From positions 310,001 to 374,000 of the forward strand of contig NZ_JAFCLG010000003.1 of assembly GCF_018129685.1 (NCBI RefSeq): a stretch of DNA of 64,000 nucleotides. Reading direction: 5' to 3'. The position numbers were made by a program, and so were the translations under genes. Positions within the stretch are counted from its first letter, which is position 1; each line of letters opens with the position of its first letter. The stretch comes from Bradyrhizobium manausense (GTDB taxonomy: Bacteria; Pseudomonadota; Alphaproteobacteria; Rhizobiales; Xanthobacteraceae). Shown piece after piece: positions 26,803-36,593 of this stretch. The notes under the pieces were generated by a model that saw only the letters and a list, made by a program, of their open reading frames with translations, was not told the DNA's origin and did no database searches.

Positions 26803-28011
26803 TCACTTCACCAGCGGGCAGCCGCCCTTGTCGAGCGGGCGGAAGGCTTCGTCGCCGGGCACGGTGGCGATCAGCTTGTAGAGGTCCCACTCGCCCTTGG
26901 ATTCTTCCGGCTTTTTCACCTCGTACAGGCTCATGTCGTGGACCATGCGGCCGTCGATGCGGATCTTGCCGTTCTTGGCGAAGAAATCGTTGACCGGCGT
27001 ATTGCGCATCTGCTCCATCACCTTCGGCGCCTCATCGCTCTTGATGGCTTCGATCGCCTTGAGATAGTGCATGGTCGCCGAATAGAGACCGGCCTGGATC
27101 ATGGTCGGCATGTGGCCGACCTTGTCGTTGAAACGCTTTGAGAAGGCGCGAGTCTCCTCGTTCGTGTCCCAGTAGAACGCGTCGGTGATGATCAGGCCTT
27201 GCGTCGACTTTGCGCCGAGCGAATGAACGTCGGTGATTTCCATGAGCAGCGCGATCATCTTCTGGCCGCCCTGCGTCAGGCCGAACTCGGCGGCCTGCTT
27301 CAGCGCATTGGTGGTGTCGCCGCCGGCGTTCGCCAGCGCGACCACCTTGGCCTTGGAGGCCTGGGCCTGGAGCAGGAAGGAGGAGAAGTCGGAGGAGTTG
27401 AGCGGGTGGCGGACCTCGCCGAGCACCTTGCCGCCGCTCTCCTTGACGACGTTGGCGGCGTCGCGCTGCAGCGCCATGCCGAAGGCGTAGTCGGCGGTGA
27501 CGAAGAACCAGGTGTCCTCGCCGCGCTTGACCATCGCCTTGCCTGCGACGTTCGACAGGGCATAGGTGTCGTAGGTCCAGTGCACCGTGTTGGGCGAGCA
27601 GGCGACGCCGGTGATGTCGGAGGAGCCGCCGCCGGAATTGATATGGATCTTGTTCTTCTCGCGCGTCAGCGCCGAGATCGGCAGCGCGACCGACGAGGTC
27701 GGCACGTCCAGGATCGCGTCCACCTTGTCGTTGTCGTACCAGTTGCGGGCGATGTTGACGCCGACGTCGGGCTTGTTCTGGTGGTCGGCGGAGACGACCT
27801 GGATCGGAACGCCGGCGACCTTGCCGCCGTAATCGGCAACGGCCATCTCGACCGCGGCGAGCGACCCCTTGCCGGTCGCGTCGGCATAAAGGCTCGACAT
27901 GTCCGTGAGCACGCCGAGCTTGACGACGTTGTCCGATATCTGCGCCTGCGCCGTGCCGCAACTCGCGGCAATGGCGAAGCCGGCCGCGACGGCGGCGATG
28001 AGTTTTTGCAT
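26803..28011 (-). CDS. Branched-chain amino-acid-type ABC substrate-binding protein
   Basis: 402 residues from the ATG at 28011 (GGGAGA seven bases upstream). The signal peptide ends near GTAQAQ. The periplasmic type I binding fold shows VVKLGVLTDMSSLYADATGKGSL, IQVVSADHQNKPDVGVNIARNWYD, HINSGGGSSDITG and ATMHYLKAIEAIKS, characteristic of the LivJ/LivK (peripla_BP_6) group. Partner permeases and ATPases are not nearby, so the ligand is not deducible. It is separated from the polyamine-type permeases by a family E repeat. Confidence 0.88.
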   Translation of the reverse strand: MQKLIAAVAAGFAIAASCGTAQAQISDNVVKLGVLTDMSSLYADATGKGSLAAVEMAVADYGGKVAGVPIQVVSADHQNKPDVGVNIARNWYDNDKVDAILDVPTSSVALPISALTREKNKIHINSGGGSSDITGVACSPNTVHWTYDTYALSNVAGKAMVKRGEDTWFFVTADYAFGMALQRDAANVVKESGGKVLGEVRHPLNSSDFSSFLLQAQASKAKVVALANAGGDTTNALKQAAEFGLTQGGQKMIALLMEITDVHSLGAKSTQGLIITDAFYWDTNEETRAFSKRFNDKVGHMPTMIQAGLYSATMHYLKAIEAIKSDEAPKVMEQMRNTPVNDFFAKNGKIRIDGRMVHDMSLYEVKKPEESKGEWDLYKLIATVPGDEAFRPLDKGGCPLVK

Positions 28012-28130
28012 ATGATTGTCTCCCTCAGTGTTGTTGTTGGGGTCTTGTTGCGGGGACTGTTCTAGCGACAAACCTTCGCGGGGGCAAAGGCGGGAGGGCC
28101 TGAAAAAAATTGAGAATAAGTAGGGGGCTC

Positions 28131-28239
28131 CGTCATGCCGGGGCGCGCGTAGCGCGAGCCCGGAATCCATCGTGCTGCAGCGAGGGTAGATGAATGGATT
28201 CCGGGCTCGCGCCCAAAAGGGCGCGCCCCGGAATGACGG
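28131..28239. repeat. Palindromic intergenic repeat, family E
   Basis: CGTCATGCCGGGGCGCGC...CCGGAATCCAT and ATGGATTCCGGGCTCG...GCGCGCCCCGGAATGACGG form a long inverted repeat. A diverged copy is at 42090-42172. Confidence 0.85.
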
Positions 28240-28247
28240 TGGGGCGG

Positions 28248-29078
28248 TTAGCCGCTGCCGCCCTTGAGCCGCTCGTTGCGCCGGCGCAGGCCTTCGAGCG
28301 TGGCGAGGAGGATGACCGAGACCGTCGTCAGGATCACCGCGGCGGCCGTGATGGTCGGGCTGATGTTCTCGCGAATGCCGCTGAACATTTCGCGCGGCAA
28401 GGTGCGCTGCTCGGGACCTGCCATGAACAGCACGATCACGACCTCGTCGAAGCTGGTCGCGAAGGCGAACAGTGCGCCTGATGCCAGCCCCGGCAGGATC
28501 AGCGGCAGGATCACGCGGCGGAACGCCTCGAGCGGCGAGGCTCCGAGCGAGGCGGCGGCGCGGGCAAGGTTGGTGTCGAAGCTTTGCAGCGTCGCGCCGA
28601 CCGTGATCACCACGAAGGGGGTCGCCAGCGCGGTGTGAGCCAGGATCAGGCCGAGATAGCTGCCGGTGAGGCCGATCGGCGCGAAGAAAAAATAGAGACC
28701 GACCGCGGTGATGACGCCGGGCACGACGACCGGAGACAGCACGAAAGCCAGCACCAGCGGTTTGAACCTGCTCTTCCACTGCGCGAGGCCAAGAGCCGCC
28801 AGCGTGCCGAGCACCATCGACAGCATCGTCGAGGCGACGCCGATGATGATGCTGTTCTTCAGCGAATTCATCCAGCGCGGCGAGGTGATGAAGTCGTCGT
28901 ACCAGCGCAAGGACAGGCCGGGCAGCGGATAGGTGAGATACGAGCCCGAGCTGAAGGACAGCGGCATGATCGCCAGGATCGGCGCGATCAGGAAGATGAA
29001 GACCAGCGTGGAGATCACGATGGTCGCGGTCCAGGCGATGCGCTGGCTGGGTGTGCGCAAGGAGGAAGCGTCGCTCAA
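28248..29078 (-). CDS. PotC-like ABC transporter permease
   Basis: 276 residues. The start is a TTG at 29078, whose second and third bases belong to the stop of the upstream permease; GGAGG lies about ten bases before it. Six membrane segments are predicted. The EAA loop (NLARAAASLGASPLEAFRRVILPLILPG) that contacts the ATPase is at about residues 184-211. The order with ATPase, binding protein and second permease is that of a spermidine/putrescine-type importer. Translational coupling to the upstream permease is likely. Confidence 0.88.
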   Translation of the reverse strand: MSDASSLRTPSQRIAWTATIVISTLVFIFLIAPILAIMPLSFSSGSYLTYPLPGLSLRWYDDFITSPRWMNSLKNSIIIGVASTMLSMVLGTLAALGLAQWKSRFKPLVLAFVLSPVVVPGVITAVGLYFFFAPIGLTGSYLGLILAHTALATPFVVITVGATLQSFDTNLARAAASLGASPLEAFRRVILPLILPGLASGALFAFATSFDEVVIVLFMAGPEQRTLPREMFSGIRENISPTITAAAVILTTVSVILLATLEGLRRRNERLKGGSG

Positions 29079-30337
29079 TTCTTCATCCCTCCCGTGACCT
29101 GCTGACCCTGCACCAGCTTGCCGTAGACGAGGGCGAGCAGGATGGTGGCGAGCAGCAGCACTGCACCCAGCGCCGACGCGAGGCCCCAATTGGCGGTTTC
29201 GGTGGTGTAGAGCGCGATGAAATAGCTGATCATCTGGTCGGCGGCGCCGCCGACCAGGGCCGGCGTGATGTAGTAGCCGAGCGCGAGAATGAAAACGAGC
29301 AGGCTGCCTGCGCCGATGCCGGGCAGCGTTTGCGGCAAATAGATCCGCAGGAAGGCGGTGAGGGGCGGCGCGCCGAGCGAGGCGGCGGCGCGCATGTAAG
29401 CCGGCGAGATCGCCTTCATGCTGCTGTAGAGCGGCAGGATCATGAACGGCAGCAGCACGTGAGTCATGGCCACGCAGACGCCGAAGCGGTTGTAGATCAG
29501 GCGGAGCGGCTCATCGATGATGCCGAGCCAGTGCAGGCTGTCGTTCACGATGCCGTTGCTCTGCAGCAGCACGATCCAGGCGCAGGTGCGGACCAGGAGC
29601 GAGGTCCAGAACGGCAGCAGCACGAAGATCATCAGGAGGTTCGACCGGCCCGCCGGCAGCGCCGCGAGCAGATAGGCGACCGGAAACCCGAGGATCAGGC
29701 AGAGCAAGGTGACGCCGAGGCTGATGAGGAAGGTGCGGCCGAAAACATCGCGGTAGATGGCCTGATCCGGCGAGGCCGAGACGATGGCGCCATCTGCATT
29801 TCGCGTCAGGTCGAGAGCCGCCAGAAGGTAGAAACCGGTGATCGGGCCGCCAGCGTCCTTGATCGTCGTCCATGTCGCGCGTTCGCGCCAGGCCGGGTTG
29901 ATCTTGCCCAGTGTCTCCCTGGCCCTGCCTGGCTCCGGCATTGCCTTCAGATTGCGCGCGGTGCTGGTCAGAATCGTGCGAAAGCCGTTCTGGGCGTAGT
30001 TGAGCCGCTTGGCTGCGACGGCGATGGTGCCGGCTTCGCGCGCCGACTGGATGTCGCCTGCCAGCGCGGCGTAGGCGTTTTCGTCCGGCAGGTCCTTGCC
30101 ATCCCACTTGGCGAGCGCCGCGACGGTTTGCGGCAGAACCTGACGCACCTCGTGGTCATCGATCGCGTGCCACAGCATCCCCGCGATGGGGCCTGCGAAG
30201 GTGAACAGCAGAAACAGCAGCAGCGGTCCGACCAGCGCCAATGCCTTGAGCTGGCGCGCGCGCTCGGCCTGCTTCAGGCGACGCTTGAGCGGCACCTCGA
30301 TCGGGGCATCGGCGCTGGTGAGGGAAGCTGCTGTCAT
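29075..30337 (-). CDS. PotB-like ABC permease with large periplasmic insert
   Basis: 420 residues, about 120 more than a normal PotB. The first membrane helix (about 32-54) is followed by roughly 140 residues (about 56-198) predicted periplasmic, before five further helices. The EAA loop YMRAAASLGAPPLTAFLRIYLPQTLPG is at about 320-346. AAGGAGG is well placed before the ATG. The extra domain is probably real, as it is in-frame and ordinary in codon use, and it may contact the binding protein. Part of a polyamine-type importer. Confidence 0.85.
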   Translation of the reverse strand: MTAASLTSADAPIEVPLKRRLKQAERARQLKALALVGPLLLFLLFTFAGPIAGMLWHAIDDHEVRQVLPQTVAALAKWDGKDLPDENAYAALAGDIQSAREAGTIAVAAKRLNYAQNGFRTILTSTARNLKAMPEPGRARETLGKINPAWRERATWTTIKDAGGPITGFYLLAALDLTRNADGAIVSASPDQAIYRDVFGRTFLISLGVTLLCLILGFPVAYLLAALPAGRSNLLMIFVLLPFWTSLLVRTCAWIVLLQSNGIVNDSLHWLGIIDEPLRLIYNRFGVCVAMTHVLLPFMILPLYSSMKAISPAYMRAAASLGAPPLTAFLRIYLPQTLPGIGAGSLLVFILALGYYITPALVGGAADQMISYFIALYTTETANWGLASALGAVLLLATILLALVYGKLVQGQQVTGGMKN

Positions 30338-30421
30338 GAGGTGAGCCTCCTTGACCGGACATCTTTCACCATCTCAAGTCGGGCAACCGCAAATGGCTTT
30401 GCGGAAGGGCTCGAGCAAGCG

Positions 30422-30555
30422 CCTCGTCCTTCGAGACGACCGCTTCGCGGTCTCCTCAGGATGAGGCTCATTGATAGCGGTGCATGTTGGGCGACCGCCG
30501 CAGACTGAGACCTCATCCTGAGGGCCCGCCGTAGGCGGGCGTCTCGAAGGATGCG
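30422..30555. repeat. Palindromic intergenic repeat, family C
   Basis: CTCGTCCTTCGAGACGACCG...CTCCTCAGGATGAGG and CCTCATCCTGAGGGCCCGCC...GGCGTCTCGAAGGATG arms around a diverged loop. It separates the binding-protein gene from the first permease. Confidence 0.85.
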
Positions 30556-30608
30556 CCGCAGGCGAGATATGCGCCACATCGTCCCCTCAGCGCCATTTCG
30601 CTCGCGCG

Positions 30609-31658
30609 CTACTTCGCGGCCCATTTGTTGAAGCGCTCGGTCAGCTTGTCGATGTTCTCGAGCCAGAAGGCGACGTTGATCTCGACCGCGTTCTTGATGT
30701 TGTCGGGCGCGGTCGGCAGATCCTTCAGGACGGCGGGTGGGATCAGGGCGGCGGCGTCCTTGTTCGAGGTGCCGTAGGCGATATTCTCCGAGAGCTTCGA
30801 CTGGTTCTCCGCCTTGCCCGCGAAGTCCAGGAACTTGTAGGCGGCGTCCTTGTTCGGGCTGCCCTTCAGGATGACCCAGCTGTCGAGCGTGAACAGCGCG
30901 CCGTCCCACACCATGCCGAAATTCTTCTTGTCGTTCTTGTTCGCGGTGTCGATGCGGCCATTGTAGACCGAGGTCATCGCCACCTCGCCGGAAGCGAGCA
31001 ATTGCGGCGGCTGGGCGCCGGCCTTCCACCAGACGAGGTCGCCCTTGATGGTGTCGAGCTTCTTGAATGCGCGATCGACGCCCTCGTCGGTCGCCAGCAC
31101 CTTGTAGACGTCCTTTGGCGCGACACCGTCGGCCATGAGTGCGATCTCCAGGGTGGTCTTCGGGCCCTGGCGCAACGCGCGCTTGCCCGGGATCTTCTTG
31201 GTGTCGAAGAAGTCGGCCCAGCCCTTCGGCGCATCCTTGAGCTTGTCCTTGTCGTAGCCGAGCACGAAGTCGTAAAGGATGGCGCCGACGCCGCAGGGAT
31301 TGACGGAGGGCGGGATATAAGCGGCCTCGCCGCCGATCTTGGAATAATCCAGCTTTTCGTACAGGCCTTCCTCGCAACCGACCGCGAGCTCGTCGCTCTC
31401 GACCTGGACGACGTCCCAGGTGGCGGCGCCGCCCTGCACCTTGGCGCGCAGCACGCCGACGCCGCCATCCCAGGACTCATCGTTCATGGGCATGCCGGAT
31501 GCCTTCTTGAACGGCTCGAAATAAACCTTCTTCTGCGCATCCTGATAGGCGCCGCCCCACGACACGACGGTGAGGTCACGCGCCTGCGCTGATGTGGCCA
31601 GCGCCGCGCTGGCGCCAAACGCCGCGATGAAACCCAGAGCAATGTTGCGATTCAGCAT
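30609..31658 (-). CDS. PotD-like ABC substrate-binding protein
   Basis: 349 residues. The signal peptide ends near SAQARD. The mature part starts DLTVVSWGGAYQDAQKKVYFEPF and has WDVVQVESDE, ILYDFVLGYD, SGEVAMTSVYNGRID and LDSWVILKGSPNKDAA, typical of the spermidine/putrescine-binding family. True ligand may be a polyamine or another small cation. It lies 47 bp after the ATPase gene. AAGGACC precedes the ATG. Confidence 0.9.
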   Translation of the reverse strand: MLNRNIALGFIAAFGASAALATSAQARDLTVVSWGGAYQDAQKKVYFEPFKKASGMPMNDESWDGGVGVLRAKVQGGAATWDVVQVESDELAVGCEEGLYEKLDYSKIGGEAAYIPPSVNPCGVGAILYDFVLGYDKDKLKDAPKGWADFFDTKKIPGKRALRQGPKTTLEIALMADGVAPKDVYKVLATDEGVDRAFKKLDTIKGDLVWWKAGAQPPQLLASGEVAMTSVYNGRIDTANKNDKKNFGMVWDGALFTLDSWVILKGSPNKDAAYKFLDFAGKAENQSKLSENIAYGTSNKDAAALIPPAVLKDLPTAPDNIKNAVEINVAFWLENIDKLTERFNKWAAK

Positions 31659-31705
31659 GGTCCTTGTTCCTTCTTCATGTCAGTTGCGTGAAGTTGTCCG
31701 ATCAA

Positions 31706-32815
31706 TCAAACCGGATCGAGCGCGAGGCAGTCCTCGGGGCGGAACGTGATGAAGACGCTATCGCCTGATCTCAGGCTGTCATGCGCGCCCGGTTGAAGCT
31801 TGACCATGAACTCTGCGTTGCCCGCGACCTCGAGCACGGCCAGCGCGTGATCGCCGAGATAGATGGTGTTCTGCACCTTGGCCGGCAGCCGGTTCGGTCC
31901 GTCGCTGGAAGTGTCTTCCGGGACAATGACGACCCGCTCGGGGCGCACCGAGAGCGAGGTGGCAGTGCCCGCGCCCGACACGTTGACCGCGCGGGCCATG
32001 ACGCTGCCGCCGGCCGACAGCGCGACGCGGCAATATTGTTTGTCGACCGTCTCGACGGTACCGGCGAGCACATTGTTCTCACCGACGAAATTGGCAACGA
32101 AGCTGTTCACCGGACGCTCGTATAGCGCGTCGGGCCTGTCGATCTGCTGCACGATGCCGTCGTTGAACACGGCGATGCGGTCCGACATGGTGAGCGCTTC
32201 GCTCTGGTCGTGGGTGACGTAGACGACGGTGATGCCCATCGTCTCGTGCAGCTGCTTGATCTCCAGCTGCATCTGCTCGCGCAGGCGCTTGTCGAGGGCG
32301 CCGAGCGGCTCGTCCATCAGCACGAGCTGCGGATTGAAGACCAGCGCGCGGGCGAGCGCCACGCGCTGCTGCTGACCGCCTGAGAGCTGCCCGGGGCGCC
32401 GCTGCGCCATGGTCTCCATCTTGATCATCCGCAGCGCCGCTTTGACGCGCTCCTGCGTTTCAGCCTTGTTCGTGTTGCGGACCGACAGCGGAAAGGCGAC
32501 GTTCTCCTCGATCGTCAGATGCGGAAACAGCGCGTAGTTCTGGAACACCATGCCGATGTCGCGCTTGTGCGGCGGCATGTTCTTGATCGGCCGGTCCGCG
32601 AGGTAGATCTCGCCCCGGGTCGGAACCTCGAAGCCGGCCAGCATCATCAGCGTGGTCGTCTTGCCCGAGCCCGAGGGGCCGAGCAGGGTGACGAACTCGC
32701 CCTTCTTGATGTCGAGATCGAGGTTCTTCACCACGAGGTGCTCGCCATCATAGGTCTTCTGAATGCCGGAAAAGCGCACCAGTGCCGGCGCAGGCATGAC
32801 CATGCCGGCTTCCAT
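31706..32815 (-). CDS. PotA-like ABC transporter ATPase
   Basis: 369 residues. Walker A is LLGPSGSGKTTT (about 44-55), the Q-loop follows in FQNYALFPHLT, the signature is LSGGQQQRVALARAL, and Walker B is LVLMDEPLGALD. The C-terminal regulatory TOBE domain (about 280-365) ends with FITFRPEDCLALDPV. It energises the adjacent permease pair. It is the first gene of the operon; the frame begins MEAGMV at 32815 with a further in-frame ATG at 32797. Confidence 0.93.
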   Translation of the reverse strand: MEAGMVMPAPALVRFSGIQKTYDGEHLVVKNLDLDIKKGEFVTLLGPSGSGKTTTLMMLAGFEVPTRGEIYLADRPIKNMPPHKRDIGMVFQNYALFPHLTIEENVAFPLSVRNTNKAETQERVKAALRMIKMETMAQRRPGQLSGGQQQRVALARALVFNPQLVLMDEPLGALDKRLREQMQLEIKQLHETMGITVVYVTHDQSEALTMSDRIAVFNDGIVQQIDRPDALYERPVNSFVANFVGENNVLAGTVETVDKQYCRVALSAGGSVMARAVNVSGAGTATSLSVRPERVVIVPEDTSSDGPNRLPAKVQNTIYLGDHALAVLEVAGNAEFMVKLQPGAHDSLRSGDSVFITFRPEDCLALDPV

Positions 32816-32943
32816 GTTATCCTCGTCCCCTACAATGCTGTCGGCACCTCGTTCGAGGTTGCGGCGATCAGCTTAGCATCCTCCAACGAGAATGCCAGCG
32901 ATGCAAGCGATAAGGGGCCGCGCGGATTCCGTGCAAGAACGCG

Positions 32944-34512
32944 CTACATCCCGGGCAGCTTGGTCACGTACACGTTCAATGTGCCGCCGGCTTCCGCGAC
33001 CACGCGCAGCGTCTTGGCGTCGAAGGCGATGTCGGCGAGCGTCAGCGTGGAGATATTGGCATCGACCTTGAGGCCGTCCTCGCTCTTCTGGAAGTCGGCG
33101 ATCACAGCCGCGATCTTCTCGCGCGCATTGGCGGCGATCGGCTTCAGGTCGAGCGTCGCCTTCTGCACCAGCGCCTGCTGCATCTGCGGCACCACGGCGC
33201 GGGCGGCGGCGCCGAGCAGGCCGAAGGCCGCCTCGGATTCCACCGCGAGCTGGATGTCGGCGAGCCGCAGCGTCTGCTGCGCCTGGTCGAGCATGGGACG
33301 GCCCCAGATGTGCACGGTCGCCTCGGCGCCGAGCCCGAGCCAGCTTTTCTTCTCCTTGGCGCGCACCAGCAGCGAGATCAAAAGCCGTTCGCCCGACGGA
33401 ACCACGTTGACGTCTCTGACGGTGACCTCGACCGGACCGGAGCCGTCCTCGGGATAGGTGTGGCCGACCATCTGGGCCGCGATCAGCCTGTTGATCTCGG
33501 TGAAGGGCACGTCGATCGGTACGCCGATATTCACACCGGTGCCGGTCGGCGGCACGATCGAGATCTTGTCGGGAAACGGGCAGTCCGGCTTGGTCGGCGT
33601 CGACGTCACACGCGTCTCGGCCTCGAGGCCCAGCAGCAGCGTCACCGCCTGCGCATCGACGCGCGGCTGAGCGGCGATGGCGCGGGTCGGCTTCATCTCG
33701 AGCCAGAGCGGTGGCAGCGCGGCCGACGAGCCGGTGCCTTGCAGCGGGATCGAGCGGCAGGCTTTGGCCCATTGCACCTTCGCGTTGTCGCGCAGGCTGG
33801 GATCGTTGCGGATGCGCTCGGCGACGACGTTGAGCTGCTCGCCGACCGTCTTGTCGATCAGCGGCTTCACCTGCGCCGGCACGTTGACCTTAGCGCCGGC
33901 GACGTTGAGGTTGGTGTCGCCGATATTGACCTGCGCGCCCAAATTCGGCTCGAGATGCCAGGCCGCCGCGAGCTTTGGGCGCGCGGTGACGATCACGTTG
34001 CCCCTGATCTCGGCGCTTGCGTTCAGATTCTTGATGTTGACCGCGCCGATGCGTTTCGCCGCATCGCCGCCGAGCACGCTGCCCAGTGCTTCGCCGAGCG
34101 CACCGGTGGCCTTCGACGACAGCGACCCGGTCACGTTCAGCTTGCCGGTGATCGGGGTCGACAGCGTCAGCACGTCCTTGTCGCCGGTTGCCGAGATCGG
34201 TCCGCGCGCGGCGTTCCAGCCGATATCGGCATCCTGCAGAATCTGCGAGATGGGGTTCTCGGCCTTGCCGGCGAAATTGCGCGGCGAGGCCTTCTCGGCC
34301 TGCTCACGGATTGCGGACAGCGCGATCGCGACGGGGGCCACCACGATCGAGGTCTTGGACACCGGCGGCAGCGGCGGCAGTTGTGCGATCGGCGGCGCGG
34401 AATTCGTCGCGCGGGGCGCGAGCCAGTCCATCGCCTTCAGGCTGATGAAAAACGACGCGGCGAGCACCACAACGGCGATCACGATTGTCTTCAAATTCAA
34501 CGTCAGACGCAT
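32944..34512 (-). CDS. DUF4403 family protein
   Basis: 522 residues from the ATG at 34512. One N-terminal membrane helix (about 9-27) anchors a large periplasmic part. The body contains two similar halves with TSIVVAPVAIALSAIREQAEKASPRNFAG and a later IDVPFTEINRLIAAQMVGHTYPEDG, and ends with DIAFDAKTLRVVAEAGGTLNVYV. The DUF4403 family has a tubular lipid-binding (TULIP)-like organisation by inference; function is unknown. No operon partners are evident. Confidence 0.8.
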   Translation of the reverse strand: MRLTLNLKTIVIAVVVLAASFFISLKAMDWLAPRATNSAPPIAQLPPLPPVSKTSIVVAPVAIALSAIREQAEKASPRNFAGKAENPISQILQDADIGWNAARGPISATGDKDVLTLSTPITGKLNVTGSLSSKATGALGEALGSVLGGDAAKRIGAVNIKNLNASAEIRGNVIVTARPKLAAAWHLEPNLGAQVNIGDTNLNVAGAKVNVPAQVKPLIDKTVGEQLNVVAERIRNDPSLRDNAKVQWAKACRSIPLQGTGSSAALPPLWLEMKPTRAIAAQPRVDAQAVTLLLGLEAETRVTSTPTKPDCPFPDKISIVPPTGTGVNIGVPIDVPFTEINRLIAAQMVGHTYPEDGSGPVEVTVRDVNVVPSGERLLISLLVRAKEKKSWLGLGAEATVHIWGRPMLDQAQQTLRLADIQLAVESEAAFGLLGAAARAVVPQMQQALVQKATLDLKPIAANAREKIAAVIADFQKSEDGLKVDANISTLTLADIAFDAKTLRVVAEAGGTLNVYVTKLPGM

Positions 34513-34667
34513 CAATCCCCCTGGCCGCCCCGGGGAGGATTTTACAGGGCAGGCGAGGAGGGCGCTAGTGCGCACCGGTGGGGTGGAATTGGGGCAAATG
34601 GGTTAACGGAAGCGGCCGTGGCGTTGCTCCTTGCGCGTGTCGGCTGCACGCGGCTAGCCGCGCCCAG

Positions 34668-35306
34668 CTAGCTTCGTTTTGGCCGGCGAACCGCTCTCAC
34701 GCGCCCGCTGTCGCCGCCGCCGCAGAACAGCTGGTCGCCGCCGTTGGATTCCAGGCCGGAGACCATCGTCCCCTCCGGCATGTCGAACTGCTCGAGCACC
34801 TTGCCTGTTTCGGGGTCGATCCGCCTGACGTCGCTGTCCTCGCCTTCCCAGGTGCCATGCCAGAGCTCGCCGTCGACCCAGGTCACACCGGTCACGAAGC
34901 GATTGCTCTCGATGGTCCGGAGAATCCTGCCGGTGTCGGGATCGATCTGATGGATCTTGCGGTCGCGATATTGTCCGACCCAGAGCGAACCCTCCGCCCA
35001 GGCCAATCCGGAATCGCCGCCACCACCGGGCGCCGGAATCGTGCTGACGACCGCGCCGCTCGCCGCGTCGATCTTCTGGATGCGGTCTTCCGCGATCTGA
35101 AACAGGTGCTGGCCGTCGAACGCCGTTCCGGCATGTGCGGCGACGTCGACGGAGCGTGCGATCTTGCCGCTCGCCGGATCGAGGCGATTCAACTTATCGC
35201 CGGACGCGAACCAGACATGAGTGCCGTCATAGGTGACGCCGTGCACGGCCTTGACATCAGGAAAAGGCCCGTATTCGCGGATGATCTCGGCGGCTGATCG
35301 CTTCAT
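34668..35306 (-). CDS. Beta-propeller (streptogramin-lyase-like) protein
   Basis: 212 residues, with repeated strands of the form W..GTHVWFASGDKLNRLDPASGKI and SLWVGQYRDRKIHQIDPDTGRIL, then ELWHGTWEGEDSDVRRIDPETGKVL. The four or five blades fit the Vgb/glutamine-cyclotransferase-like propeller group, though shorter than a full lyase. There is no signal peptide. Catalytic residues of streptogramin lyase are not clearly present, so a binding or scaffold role is as likely. Confidence 0.7.
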   Translation of the reverse strand: MKRSAAEIIREYGPFPDVKAVHGVTYDGTHVWFASGDKLNRLDPASGKIARSVDVAAHAGTAFDGQHLFQIAEDRIQKIDAASGAVVSTIPAPGGGGDSGLAWAEGSLWVGQYRDRKIHQIDPDTGRILRTIESNRFVTGVTWVDGELWHGTWEGEDSDVRRIDPETGKVLEQFDMPEGTMVSGLESNGGDQLFCGGGDSGRVRAVRRPKRS

Positions 35307-35372
35307 CGTGTCGTCCTTGGCACTGCTCTCGGCGCTGTTCTTGGCGTGGTCCCTGTGCGGCGATCAATCATG

Positions 35373-36593
35373 TTACGTCTTCAGCAGCGGCGAGGGGAGT
35401 AACAAGCCTGTCGGGAATCCGGGAATTGGCGGGGTCATCCAGCGGCGCGCCCGTCCGTGTCCGAACGACTGCACCTTGTTCGACCGCGCCAGCTCCTCAA
35501 GCGCCCGCTGCACCGTGCGTGCGCTCATCCCGAGCGCCAGCGCGAGCGCCGAGCTCGACCAGGGCTCGCCATCGGCGAGAATGGCAAGAACCGCGGCGTG
35601 CTTCTCCTCGACGGGACGCGCCAGCACGATGACGTCGCGCGTCTTCCGCGGCGCCAGCACAAACCCCTGCTTCGTGGCGCTGATCTCCGCCAGCGGCTTG
35701 AGCTGGGTGCGCAGCCGTCCGATCTCGACGCGCAATCGCGCGCGGTGCGATTCGTCGGCGTGCCTGGCCTGGAACGCGCCCGCAATCAGCGCCTCGCGCG
35801 AGACGTCGGCGGGCCAGGCCTGCGCCAGCAGGCGCGCGAGCGCGAACAGCACGGGCCGCGTTCCGAGCGGCACGGCCGTGCCCTGCCGCCGCACGACATG
35901 ATGAAAGCTGTCGACGACGAGCGCTGTCGAGGTCGCCAGCCGCTCGACCTCGCCGAGCAGCAGCGGATGCTCGCTGCCCCGCGCGATCAGGCGCGCGGCC
36001 GGCGTCCTCAGGATGAGGCTCGCGCTGTCGACCTCGGCCATGAGCGTCGGAATTTTGGCCTGTCGCGCAGCCATTGCCGCCAGGTCGAGCGCGTTGCGCG
36101 CCTCCTTCGATTTCAACCGCCTGATGGCGATGCCGGCGACCACGAGTTCGCGAACGACCTGGGATGCGGGCGGAAGCGGGCAGGCGCTGATCTCGACCAG
36201 CGTCCGCTCGGCCTCATCGACCCGCCCGAGCAGGAGCAGACGGCGGGCCTCGATATGGCCGGCATGCGCGGCATTGGCGAGATCGCCATGGCTTGCAAGC
36301 GTTGCCCGCGCCGCCGCGAGCGTTTTCGCCGGCCAGTTCAGGTCGCGCGAGACCAGCGCGATCTCGGCCTCGGCCACCACGCACCTGGCGCGCGCGACGG
36401 CCTCGCGCGGCCCGAAGGCGCGTGCGGCGCCGCGCAGCAGGGCCTTGGCCTTTGCAAGATCGCCGAGCTGCGCCATCGCAATGCCGCGCAGCGCCAGCGA
36501 AGGCGCATCGTTGCGCAACGCGACGCGGTTCAGCGCGCCGAGCGGATCGCCGGCCTCGAGCGCGCGCGCGGCGGCCGTGATCAGCGACTCCAT
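35373..36593 (-). CDS. Helix-turn-helix transcriptional regulator
   Basis: 406 residues from the ATG at 36593. The first 240 residues are helical repeats (TPR-like: ALNRVALRNDAPSLALRGIAMAQLGDLAKAKALL). The middle has HHVVRRQGTAVPLGTRPVLFALARLLAQAWP and HRARLRVEIGRLRTQLKPL, like an OmpR-type or BTAD-linked DNA-binding domain, and the end has a second helix-turn-helix (SSSALALALGMSARTVQRALEELA). It is divergent from the DUF899 gene with a 99-bp gap, so it probably regulates that gene and itself. Confidence 0.75.
   Translation of the reverse strand: MESLITAAARALEAGDPLGALNRVALRNDAPSLALRGIAMAQLGDLAKAKALLRGAARAFGPREAVARARCVVAEAEIALVSRDLNWPAKTLAAARATLASHGDLANAAHAGHIEARRLLLLGRVDEAERTLVEISACPLPPASQVVRELVVAGIAIRRLKSKEARNALDLAAMAARQAKIPTLMAEVDSASLILRTPAARLIARGSEHPLLLGEVERLATSTALVVDSFHHVVRRQGTAVPLGTRPVLFALARLLAQAWPADVSREALIAGAFQARHADESHRARLRVEIGRLRTQLKPLAEISATKQGFVLAPRKTRDVIVLARPVEEKHAAVLAILADGEPWSSSALALALGMSARTVQRALEELARSNKVQSFGHGRARRWMTPPIPGFPTGLLLPSPLLKT

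Noticed and set aside
28012..28779. N-terminal extension of the binding-protein frame into the repeat and permease
   Set aside because: The signal peptide and ribosome site place the start at 28011; the upstream part is out of frame with the permease and crosses a repeat.
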